This document shows, piece by piece, positions 8,602 to 15,937 of a stretch of 20,670 nt of DNA. Source of the DNA: an uncultured Collinsella sp. (lineage in GTDB: Bacteria; Actinomycetota; Coriobacteriia; Coriobacteriales; Coriobacteriaceae); NCBI GenBank assembly GCA_937937835.1, contig CALDBJ010000078.1, positions 1 through 20,670 of the forward strand, written 5' to 3'. The notes below the pieces were generated by a model. That model was not told the origin of the DNA. It ran no database searches and saw only the letters and a list, made by a program, of their open reading frames with translations. The translations under genes and the position numbers were made by a program. Position 1 is the first letter of the stretch; each line of letters opens with the position of its first letter.

Positions 8602-10587
8602 ATGAAGCTCGCGCTTGCGCAGATCGATATGCGCCTTGGGGATATTGAGGGCATTTGCGGCCGCATCGAGGACCAGGCTCGTCTGGCCCACGAGCGCGGG
8701 GCGCGCGTGCTGTGCGTTCCGGCTCCGCTCTTTATGGGCGCCATGCCCGGTGGCCTGGTGGGCGCTGCCGACTTTGAGCACGACGTGCTTGCCGGTTTGA
8801 CTGGTGTCGCCGAGCGTATCCAGGAGCTTGACATGATCTGCATCGTGCCCGCGGCGGTTTCGTTTGAGGGCCAGCCGCTGCTCGACTACATGATGCTCAA
8901 GGACGGTCATGTGGTGCCGGCGCGTTCGAGCATTGCCCTGCAGCGTGGCGAGAACAACGACACGCGTTGGGCGCCGCCGGTGTTCGACGTGGACGGCGTG
9001 CGCATCGCCGTGATTTTTGACTTGGACCGCGAGCTCGAGATGTTGCCGACCGGCGTCGACCTCATCGCGTATTTCCAATTCAACGCGTTTGACATGACCG
9101 ACCGCGAGACTGCCGCCATTGCCGCCGTTCGCAGCGGCGCCTACCGCAAGATCGCATCCAAGCGCAGCGTGTGGTTTGCCTGCATGGCGCCGGTCGGTGC
9201 CTATGACGAGTCGGTGTATACCGGCGGTTCGTTTGTGCTCGACGACTGCGGTCGCGTGGTGGCCCAGGCGCCGTGTTTTGAGGAGAGCCTGCTGGTTCAG
9301 GAGATTCAGCGCGGCGTGATGCTCGATGCCCTGGAAGATCACGAACTGCCCGAGTTCCGTTCCGAGGAGTGGTTGTGGCAGGCGCTGGTGCTCGCCGTGC
9401 GCGACAACGCTCGGGCCCACGGTGCGTCGCGTGCCGTGGTGGCACTCGAGGGTGACCTGCCGTCATCCCTGCTGGCGGCGCTGGCCGTTGACGCTCTGGG
9501 TCCGCGTAACGTAATTGGCCTGGTGCTGGGGCGCAACCGTATCTTTACGCCGGCGCAGGAGGAGGCCGAGGCTGCCCGCTGTGCCGCCGTCCGTGCCATC
9601 GCCGAGCGTTTGCACATTCGCACTGTCGAGCGCGATGCACCGGATGCGGCGCGTGTGCTCGATCGCGACGTGTCGGCGGGCGATGCCGAGCGTCTGCGCT
9701 TGCGCACGCTGGGCCTCATGCTGGAGGACACGGCGCTCGAGCTGGGTGCGATGGCGCTGAGCCCGCTGTCCAAAACCGAGTACGCGCTGGCGGCGCCGGC
9801 GCTTTGCGGCGGCTACCAGGGCGACTTTGCGCCCTTTGGCGATGTGTACCTGTCGACGCTTGAGTTTGTGGCGCGTGTGCGCAACCGCACGTCTGCCGTG
9901 GTGCCCCAAGAGCTCGTGACGCTCAACGCGGTGGAAGATTGTATGGAGCGAGTGCTGGCGCAGGCGCTCTCGACGCTCGACGGTCCGGTCGATATGCTCG
10001 ACCGCGCGGCACAGCTGCTCGGCGGGCTTGAGCCGGGTGAGGTCGATGGCGCGCTCGAGGCGCACGTGGACCGCAATCGAGCTTTCGACGACATCCCGAT
10101 GGCCGCCGGCAAGCCCGAGGCTTGCTCGCTGCTGCTGATGCTCGTGCGTCAGGGCGAGGCCGCCCGCCGCATGCTGCCGACGGCGCCGATCGTCTCGGCC
10201 CGTTCGTTTGTTGAGCGCGCCTGGCCGTACATGCTCGCGTGGTCCGACCTGGGGCTGAGCGGCAAGGAACGCATGACGGTCGATGCGCTGGCGCGCGCCG
10301 AGGTGAACCGCTTTGCCGACGAGGATACAAGCGAGCGCATGCGTGGCGAGATGATGGGCATATTGGGTGACCTGTTGGGCATTTCGCCCGAGCAGATGGA
10401 GGAGCTGCGCTCTGAGGACGGTCAGCGTCGTTTACACGAGGGAATGAAAAAGTTCGAGGGCGAGGTTCAGGACGCCATCGATAAGATGATGGGCGGTCAG
10501 GGCGGCTCGCAAGGTAGTCCCCAGGGTGGCCCGATGCCGCACCCGCCAGTAGATCCGAGGCAGTTCCCCTTTTTCTCGCAGAACTAA
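8602..10587 (+). CDS. NAD+ synthase-like protein (NadE family), predicted to lack both active sites
   Basis: The 661 residues follow the plan of glutamine-dependent NAD+ synthetase: a nitrilase-type amidase domain (about 1-240), then a PP-loop synthetase domain (about 255-460), then a less conserved tail. The fold signature is clear, for example the opening LALAQIDMRLGDI, DESVYTGGSFV at 202-212, LAALAVDALGP at 291-301 and FAPFGDVYLSTLE. Yet by hand alignment every key residue is replaced. The amidase triad Glu-Lys-Cys reads A41, S110 and F139. The PP-loop SGGxDS reads EGDLPS at 283-288. The last 35 residues are Gly/Gln/Pro-rich and probably disordered. The ATG has AAAGGG at 8589-8594. Automatic annotation would probably call it NAD+ synthase, but it looks like a pseudoenzyme, perhaps regulatory; its function is unknown. 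A true nadE should lie elsewhere in the genome. Confidence 0.8.
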   Translation: MKLALAQIDMRLGDIEGICGRIEDQARLAHERGARVLCVPAPLFMGAMPGGLVGAADFEHDVLAGLTGVAERIQELDMICIVPAAVSFEGQPLLDYMMLKDGHVVPARSSIALQRGENNDTRWAPPVFDVDGVRIAVIFDLDRELEMLPTGVDLIAYFQFNAFDMTDRETAAIAAVRSGAYRKIASKRSVWFACMAPVGAYDESVYTGGSFVLDDCGRVVAQAPCFEESLLVQEIQRGVMLDALEDHELPEFRSEEWLWQALVLAVRDNARAHGASRAVVALEGDLPSSLLAALAVDALGPRNVIGLVLGRNRIFTPAQEEAEAARCAAVRAIAERLHIRTVERDAPDAARVLDRDVSAGDAERLRLRTLGLMLEDTALELGAMALSPLSKTEYALAAPALCGGYQGDFAPFGDVYLSTLEFVARVRNRTSAVVPQELVTLNAVEDCMERVLAQALSTLDGPVDMLDRAAQLLGGLEPGEVDGALEAHVDRNRAFDDIPMAAGKPEACSLLLMLVRQGEAARRMLPTAPIVSARSFVERAWPYMLAWSDLGLSGKERMTVDALARAEVNRFADEDTSERMRGEMMGILGDLLGISPEQMEELRSEDGQRRLHEGMKKFEGEVQDAIDKMMGGQGGSQGSPQGGPMPHPPVDPRQFPFFSQN

Positions 10588-10646
10588 CTATGGGATAGGA
10601 TTCGCTTCCAACCCCGATACTTCAACTAAGCATCTTGGCCCCGTTG

Positions 10647-10655
10647 TGTTATTCT
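10647..10655 (+). promoter_or_regulatory. Extended -10 promoter for ruvC
   Basis: TGT followed by TATTCT (10650-10655) forms an extended -10 about 70 bases before the ruvC start. No -35 is apparent at the normal distance. It lies between the arms of a 7-base inverted repeat, GGCCCCG at 10637-10643 and CGGGGCC at 10681-10687. Confidence 0.45.
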
Positions 10656-10724
10656 AGAACAGACGTTCGTGAATGATGCGCGGGGCCCTGTCTTGCGCTG
10701 TGCTTGTGGCGAGGGGAGGTCGGC

Positions 10725-11246
10725 TTGGTTATCTTGGGCATTGACCCCGGTTTGGCTCATACGGGTTGGGGGATTATCGAGGAGCGGCGTGGCGAGGTTC
10801 GCTGCCGTGCCTACGGTTGCATCGAGACCAGCGCGGGCAGCCCGCTTGCGGTGCGCCTGTCGCATATCGCCCGTGACCTTAAGGATGTCGTCGAGCGTTA
10901 TCGACCCGACACAGCTGCTGTCGAGAGCATCTACTTTGGCGCCAACGTTCGTTCGGCCATCCCCACGGCGCATGCCCGCGGTGCTGCACTCGTAGCGCTT
11001 TCGGAATGCGCGCTCGAGATTGGCGAGTACACGCCCATGCAGATCAAACAGGCTGTGGTGGGCACCGGCGCCGCGGACAAGCGGCAGGTCGCCTATATGG
11101 TACGCACGCTAACACAGCTCGACCACGACCCGCATCCCGACCATGCCGCCGATGCCCTGGCCTGCGCCATCTGCCACGTAAACCTCAGCCGCACCCGCGC
11201 CCTCACCGGTGGCGAGTTCTATCAACAGAGAGGAACCGGATACTGA
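10725..11246 (+). CDS. ruvC: Holliday junction endonuclease RuvC
   Basis: A 173-residue resolvase, the same length as the E. coli enzyme, which makes paired nicks in Holliday junctions held by RuvAB. The RNase H-like fold starts with VILGIDPGLAHTGWG. The four acidic or metal-binding positions are D7, E67, H140 and D143, with His instead of Asp at the third-ligand position, as in Thermus RuvC. I chose the TTG at 10725 because GGGGAGG (10713-10719) lies five bases before it and the protein then begins exactly at the family's usual N-terminus; an upstream in-frame TTG at 10704 would add seven atypical residues and lies before that site. The stop TGA shares its A with the ruvA ATG, so the two are translationally coupled. 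Confidence 0.95.
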   Translation: MVILGIDPGLAHTGWGIIEERRGEVRCRAYGCIETSAGSPLAVRLSHIARDLKDVVERYRPDTAAVESIYFGANVRSAIPTAHARGAALVALSECALEIGEYTPMQIKQAVVGTGAADKRQVAYMVRTLTQLDHDPHPDHAADALACAICHVNLSRTRALTGGEFYQQRGTGY

Positions 11247-11866
11247 TGATTTCCCAGCTCCACGGAACGCTTGTCGAGTCCACGATGAGCTCTGCTGTCG
11301 TCGATGTGTCGGGCGTTGGCTTTGAACTCGGCATCTCGGGCAGCACTGCGGCCACGTTGCCGACGCCCGGTGGCGAGGTCCGCCTCTACACGCGTATGCA
11401 GGTGCGCGAGGACGCCATGACACTTTTCGGTTTTTCCTCTAAGGATGAGCGCACGATGTTCGATCGGCTCGTGTCCGTTTCGGGCGTTGGCCCGCGCTTG
11501 GCGCTCGCCGTGCTTTCAACCTATACCGTGGGGCAGCTGTATTCGCTGGTGATGGCCGAGGACGACAAGGGCATGGCCAAGGTACCCGGTGTGGGCAAAA
11601 AGACAGCTCAGCGTCTGATCCTGGAACTCAAGAGCACCTTTGCCAAGGATAAGGGCTTTGTGCCGGTCGACGTGATTCCCGGCCAGGTTGCGATGCCCGT
11701 GCCCGCTGCTGCTCCCTCGGCTATCGATGATGCCCGTGCGGCGCTCCTTTCCATGGGCTTTAGCCCGCAGGAGACCGATGTTGCCCTGAGCGGGTATGAT
11801 GGGCAGAATATGCGTGTCGAGGATCTGCTCGGCGCGGCGCTTAAGCGACTCGGAATGGATGCGTGA
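11246..11866 (+). CDS. ruvA: Holliday junction helicase subunit RuvA
   Basis: A 206-residue junction-binding subunit that recruits RuvB rings for branch migration. Domain I (about 1-63) opens with MISQLHGTLVE. Two helix-hairpin-helix motifs follow, SGVGPRLA (79-86) and PGVGKKTA (114-121), for DNA backbone contact. A flexible Ala/Pro linker near 145-160 leads to the RuvB-binding domain III (about 161-206), with ALLSMGFSPQE. The ATG overlaps the ruvC stop by one base (TGATG), and its own stop overlaps the ruvB start in the same way. AGAGAGGA around 11228-11233 is a distant ribosome binding site, so translation probably depends on coupling. Confidence 0.96.
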   Translation: MISQLHGTLVESTMSSAVVDVSGVGFELGISGSTAATLPTPGGEVRLYTRMQVREDAMTLFGFSSKDERTMFDRLVSVSGVGPRLALAVLSTYTVGQLYSLVMAEDDKGMAKVPGVGKKTAQRLILELKSTFAKDKGFVPVDVIPGQVAMPVPAAAPSAIDDARAALLSMGFSPQETDVALSGYDGQNMRVEDLLGAALKRLGMDA

Positions 11867-12933
11867 TGTGGGAAGCCGATGACTCTCAGGACCTGTGGGC
11901 GACGCCCGGTAACTCGCCGGCGGCATCCATGGCGCACGGCGAGCGCATGGTGGGCTCGGAGCTGACGGCCGAGGACCTCGATGTCGACCGCACTTTGCGC
12001 CCCCAGCGCCTGGACGACTACTGCGGCCAGGAGCACATCAAGCAGAGCCTGCGCGTGTTGATCGAAGCGGCGCAGAACCGTGGCGAGACGCTCGACCACG
12101 TGATTTTCTCGGGTCCTCCGGGCCTGGGCAAGACCACGCTGGCCACCGTTATCGCCAACGAGCTGGGCGCTCAGATCAAGACCACGAGTGGCCCCGCCAT
12201 CGCGCGCACGGGCGACCTGGCGGCCATCCTTACTAACTTGCAGCCGGGTGACGTGCTGTTTATCGACGAGATCCACCGCCTCAACCGTTCGGTCGAGGAG
12301 GTCCTGTACCCCGCGATGGAGGACTTTGCGCTCGATATCGTGATCGGTAAGGGTCCGGCGGCGCGCTCGATTCGCCTGGATATTCCCAAGTTTACGCTGG
12401 TGGCGGCAACGACTCGCTCAGGCATGTTGACCGGCCCGTTGCGCGACCGCTTTGGCATTTCATATCGCCTGGATTACTACACGGTCGAGGAGCTCGCCCA
12501 GATTGTGACGCGTTCGGCAACCATCCTGGGCGTGACGATCGACCATCCCAGCGCGCTCGAGATCGGCTCGCGTTCGCGCGGCACGCCGCGTCTTGCCAAC
12601 CGCCTGCTCAAGCGCGTGCGCGATTACGCACAGGTGCGCGGCAACGGCCCCATCGAGCTCGATATCTGCCGCCAGGCGCTCGAGTTCTTCGAGATCGATG
12701 AGCTCGGTCTGGACTGGATGGATATTCGCATTTTGGAGACGCTCGCCAAGACGTTCTCCGGTCGTGCCGTGGGACTTACGACCCTTGCCAGCGCGGTGGG
12801 CGAGGATCCGGGCACGCTCGAGGATGTCTATGAGCCCTATTTGCTGCAGTGCGGGTTGATGATTCGTACGCCGCAGGGCCGTCAGGCAACCCTTCGCACC
12901 TTTGAGCACCTGGGCATTGAACCTACCGTTTAG
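11866..12933 (+). CDS. ruvB: Holliday junction branch-migration ATPase RuvB
   Basis: A 355-residue AAA+ motor that drives branch migration with RuvA. It has Walker A GPPGLGKT (83-90), Walker B with D134-E135 in LFIDEIHRL, sensor 1 AATTRSG (180-186), arginine-finger region PLRDRFG (191-197), and the C-terminal winged helix containing GRQATLRTFEHLG. It is about 20 residues longer than E. coli RuvB because of a polar N-terminal extension before the conserved LRPQRLDDY at 44-52. ATG 11866 shares its A with the ruvA stop; a GTG three bases upstream is possible. The ribosome binding site is weak, consistent with coupling. It is the last gene of the ruvCAB operon. Confidence 0.96.
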   Translation: MWEADDSQDLWATPGNSPAASMAHGERMVGSELTAEDLDVDRTLRPQRLDDYCGQEHIKQSLRVLIEAAQNRGETLDHVIFSGPPGLGKTTLATVIANELGAQIKTTSGPAIARTGDLAAILTNLQPGDVLFIDEIHRLNRSVEEVLYPAMEDFALDIVIGKGPAARSIRLDIPKFTLVAATTRSGMLTGPLRDRFGISYRLDYYTVEELAQIVTRSATILGVTIDHPSALEIGSRSRGTPRLANRLLKRVRDYAQVRGNGPIELDICRQALEFFEIDELGLDWMDIRILETLAKTFSGRAVGLTTLASAVGEDPGTLEDVYEPYLLQCGLMIRTPQGRQATLRTFEHLGIEPTV

Positions 12934-13010
12934 GGCGCTTTGTTTTGGCGGGCTGTTGGACTATCGCTGGGCATCGGGTAAACATATCGCCGTTCATCGG
13001 TTATGGGCGT

Positions 13011-13037
13011 TTTACTATTGCGCGCCCGTGCTATGCT
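13011..13037 (+). promoter_or_regulatory. Promoter for fhs
   Basis: TGC followed by TATGCT (13032-13037) is an extended -10; TTTACT at 13011-13016 is a possible weak -35 at 15 bases. Transcription would start near 13044, giving a leader of about 35 bases, too short for a known folate riboswitch. GGGCG (13005-13009) and CGCCC (13023-13027) form a small inverted repeat overlapping the spacer. Confidence 0.5.
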
Positions 13038-13077
13038 GAATTGGTCTTTTTCTCATTCGGTAACGAAAGGACCGCCC

Positions 13078-14745
13078 ATGCCTACTGACATCGAAATCGC
13101 ACGTTCTGTCACGCCACTGCCTATTACCGAGGTGGCCAAGAACGCCGGCGTCGACGTTAAGCACCTGATTCCGTACGGCTTCGACAAGGCTAAGGTCGAC
13201 TATTCACTGCTCAACGAGCCGACTGATCACCAGGCCAAGCTTGTCCTCGTGACCGCCATCAACCCCACGCCTGCGGGCGAGGGCAAGACCACCACGACCA
13301 TCGGTCTGGCCGATGGCCTGCGTCGTCGCGGCGTCAAGAGTGCCGTGGCCCTGCGCGAGCCTTCGCTCGGCCCCGTCTTTGGCGTTAAGGGCGGTGCTGC
13401 CGGCGGCGGCTGGGCTCAGGTCATCCCCATGGAGGATATCAACCTGCACTTTACCGGCGACTTCCACGCTATCGGTGCCGCCAATAACCTGCTGGCCGCC
13501 ATGCTTGATAACCACATCCAGCAGGGCAATCAGCTCGGTATTGACGTTAAGCGCATCACTTGGAAGCGCGTCGTCGATATGAACGACCGTCAGCTGCGCC
13601 ACGTCATCGACGGCATTGGCGGTAAGGCCCAGGGCGTGCCGCGCGAGGACGGCTTCGATATCACCGTTGCCTCCGAGGTCATGGCAATCCTGTGCCTGTC
13701 CACGAGCATCAACGATCTTAAGGAGCGCTTGGGCGAGATCGTTGTCGGCTACAGCTATGCCGGCGAGCCCGTCCGTGCCCGCGACCTCAAGGCCCAGGGT
13801 GCCATGGCCGCGTTGCTTAAGGACGCGCTCAAGCCCAACCTGGTGCAAACGCTCGAGGGCACGCCCGCGTTTGTCCACGGCGGTCCCTTCGCCAACATTG
13901 CCCACGGCTGTAACTCTATCATGGCCACGCGTATGGCGATGCGCTTTGGCGATGTTGCCATTACCGAGGCCGGCTTTGGTGCCGATCTGGGTGCCGAGAA
14001 GTTCCTCGACATCAAGTGCCGCATGACGGGCGTTCGCCCCAGCGCCGTCGTGGTCGTCGCCACTGCCCGCGCGCTGAAGTACAACGGTGGCGTCGCCAAG
14101 GCCGATCTCAACGAGGAGAACCTCGAGGCACTCAAGGCTGGCATGCCCAACCTGCTGCGTCACGTCGACAACATCCAGAACGTATATGGTCTGCCCTGCG
14201 TGGTCGCCATCAACCGCTTCCCGACGGACACCGAGGCCGAGCTTGCGCTCATTGAGTCCGAGTGCCAGAAGCTCGGCGTCAACGTTAAGCTTTCCGAGGT
14301 CTGGGCCAAGGGCGGCGAGGGCGCGCTCGAGCTTGCCGATGAGGTCATGCGTCTGATTGAGCAGCCGGGCGAGCTCAAGTTTGCCTATGAGGACGGCGCT
14401 GATGTCGCTGATGCCCTCGAGGCCGTTGCCACCAAGGTCTACCGCGCCGACGGCGTTGACTTTACGCCGGCCGCCAAGCGCCAGCTCGCCGAGCTGCGCG
14501 AGAATGGCTTTGGCAACCTGCCGGTGTGCGTCGCCAAGACGCAGTACAGCTTTAGCGACAACGCCAAGGCCCTGGGCGCTCCCGAGAACTTCCGCATCAC
14601 GGTGCGTGAGCTCAAGGTTTCCGCCGGCGCCCACTTTGTGGTCGCACTGACTGGCAGTGTTCTGACCATGCCGGGCCTGCCCAAGGTCCCTGCGGCCGAG
14701 AACATCGACGTCGACAACGACGGCAACATCACCGGCCTGTTCTAA
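13078..14745 (+). CDS. fhs: Formate-tetrahydrofolate ligase
   Basis: A 555-residue cytoplasmic enzyme that joins formate to tetrahydrofolate using ATP, making 10-formyl-THF for purine, formyl-Met and acetogenesis-type one-carbon metabolism. Length is standard for the family. The ATP-binding loop PTPAGEGKTT is at 63-72, followed by EPSLGPVFGVKGGAAGGG and FTGDFHAI, both family signatures. The C-terminus ends with MPGLPKVPAAENIDVD, as expected. ATG 13078 was chosen over an upstream in-frame GTG-like extension because AAAGGA (13066-13071) lies six bases before it, and the extension would include the promoter. A strong terminator at 14771 closes what looks like a single-gene unit. No folD or other folate gene is next to it. 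Confidence 0.97.
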   Translation: MPTDIEIARSVTPLPITEVAKNAGVDVKHLIPYGFDKAKVDYSLLNEPTDHQAKLVLVTAINPTPAGEGKTTTTIGLADGLRRRGVKSAVALREPSLGPVFGVKGGAAGGGWAQVIPMEDINLHFTGDFHAIGAANNLLAAMLDNHIQQGNQLGIDVKRITWKRVVDMNDRQLRHVIDGIGGKAQGVPREDGFDITVASEVMAILCLSTSINDLKERLGEIVVGYSYAGEPVRARDLKAQGAMAALLKDALKPNLVQTLEGTPAFVHGGPFANIAHGCNSIMATRMAMRFGDVAITEAGFGADLGAEKFLDIKCRMTGVRPSAVVVVATARALKYNGGVAKADLNEENLEALKAGMPNLLRHVDNIQNVYGLPCVVAINRFPTDTEAELALIESECQKLGVNVKLSEVWAKGGEGALELADEVMRLIEQPGELKFAYEDGADVADALEAVATKVYRADGVDFTPAAKRQLAELRENGFGNLPVCVAKTQYSFSDNAKALGAPENFRITVRELKVSAGAHFVVALTGSVLTMPGLPKVPAAENIDVDNDGNITGLF

Positions 14746-14770
14746 GCTCGCTGCTCATAGCCGCTTGCCC

Positions 14771-14808
14771 GCCCCGTCGCGCCTACCAAGGCCCGGCGGG
14801 GCCTTTTT
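14771..14808 (+). terminator. Rho-independent terminator of fhs
   Basis: GCCCCGTCG (14771-14779) pairs with CGGCGGGGC (14794-14802), with one G-T pair and an inner GCC/GGC extension, followed by five T at 14804-14808. Confidence 0.9.
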
Positions 14809-14875
14809 GATCCTTAGACCCGCGCACGTCTTGTAGATACCGACGGACTCTGCCCATCATAGGCTTTTGCGCGGG

Positions 14876-14881
14876 TAGAAT
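14876..14881 (+). promoter_or_regulatory. Candidate -10 element (TAGAAT)
   Basis: TAGAAT preceded by GCGGG lies 46 bases before the ATG at 14927. There is no clear -35. It resembles the GGTA-type elements before dnaE and at 18817 and 18884. Confidence 0.35.
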
Positions 14882-14926
14882 GCATGGATAACTTGAGGCT
14901 CACGCGCGACGGAAAGGAATCGTTGC

Positions 14927-15919
14927 ATGGATCAGGACAAGACAACCGTGATGGGCGGCTACGGTTCCGCGCAGGCTGGCGATAGTGCCGATGCGACTCG
15001 CGTTGTTCCCAACCCCGGTTATACCGACCCCGCCGCGACGCAGCCTTCTGCCGAGCCCACCCGGGTTATGGGCTATGGCGACACGGCGCAGGATTCTTAC
15101 GCTGCATCTTCGCAAGGCCCCTATAGCAGCGCAGCTCCGGATCCGTTTGATTGCGCGCCGCAGGATTCTTATGCTGCCTCGACGCCGAATCCCTATGATG
15201 ACCTGCCGCAAAATCCCATTCCGCAGCCTCAGCAGACGACGTATATGCCTCGCACGGCGCAGCCTCGCTACGAGTCGCGCGAGCCGTATCGCGAGTACCC
15301 CAAGTCGATTCCGCAATATGGCGAGGACGAGGAGAGGAAGCCGTCGCGTTCGTCGAGCGTGATCAAGAAGATCCTCATCGTGCTGGCGATTTTCTTTGCG
15401 CTGTCGGTTGTGTTTGCCATCGTGTCGGGCATGCTCAACAAGCGAGGGAGTTCAACGGCCGATACCACTGCCGAACAAACCGAGTTCGCCTCGTCTAGCA
15501 CCGTCGATCTGAGCGATATCCCGGGGCAGTACTGGTCCAACGCCAAGAAGATCCTCAAGTCGCGCGGCGCCGATCTTTCGAATGCCGTGGTCCTGACTGA
15601 TGATGGCTCAACGCCCGTCATCGATGCCAACTGGGTCGTGACGTCTGCCAACTATAACGACAACGGTAACCTCGAGATTCAGCTCACGCGCAAGGACGGC
15701 TCGTCGGGCAACGCGTCCGGCGACCAGGGCGGCGCGGACAGCTCGAGTTCCAATACGCTGGAGGACTTGAGCAACAAGGCGCAGGAGTTGGGAGACAAGG
15801 CGCAAGAGCTGGGCGACACGGCACAAAACCTGGGCGATACCGCGCAGAACTTGGGCGGCTTGGCGACGGATGCCTGGAACGCCCTGCAAAACGGCATCTC
15901 GGGCGCGCAGGGAAACTAG
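14927..15919 (+). CDS. Single-pass membrane protein with disordered N-terminus and PASTA-like external domain
   Basis: No named family recognised. Residues 1-143 are Pro/Gln/Tyr/Ser-rich and probably disordered, with three spaced threonine motifs (TTVMG at 6-10, TRVVP at 24-28, TRVMG at 45-49) and two copies of QDSYAAS. A basic stretch leads into one membrane helix at about 145-168. The rest should be outside the cell: a globular part at about 193-257 (DIPGQYWSNAKKILKSRGA onward) that resembles one PASTA unit, then a Ser/Gly linker and four heptads ending in a short tail. AAAGGA at 14913-14918 precedes the ATG by eight bases. It is convergent with the transporter at 15938, only 18 bases away, with no clear terminator between them. 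Possible roles are cell-wall sensing or being a substrate of a Ser/Thr kinase; both are inferences. Confidence 0.8.
   Translation: MDQDKTTVMGGYGSAQAGDSADATRVVPNPGYTDPAATQPSAEPTRVMGYGDTAQDSYAASSQGPYSSAAPDPFDCAPQDSYAASTPNPYDDLPQNPIPQPQQTTYMPRTAQPRYESREPYREYPKSIPQYGEDEERKPSRSSSVIKKILIVLAIFFALSVVFAIVSGMLNKRGSSTADTTAEQTEFASSSTVDLSDIPGQYWSNAKKILKSRGADLSNAVVLTDDGSTPVIDANWVVTSANYNDNGNLEIQLTRKDGSSGNASGDQGGADSSSSNTLEDLSNKAQELGDKAQELGDTAQNLGDTAQNLGGLATDAWNALQNGISGAQGN
15773..15856 (+). repeat. Four in-frame 21-base repeats
   Basis: Four tandem 21-base units encode NKAQELG, DKAQELG, DTAQNLG and DTAQNLG. The heptad pattern suggests an amphipathic or coiled-coil tail. Third-base differences between units show that this is not a recent exact duplication. 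Confidence 0.85.
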
Positions 15920-15937
15920 CGGACGAGCGGAGCGGGG

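Noticed and set aside
13038..13077. Tetrahydrofolate riboswitch before fhs
   Set aside because: The leader from the likely promoter is only about 35 bases, too short for the known aptamers.
13204..14634. Reverse-strand open frame of 476 codons inside fhs
   Set aside because: A codon-bias shadow of a fully conserved enzyme gene.
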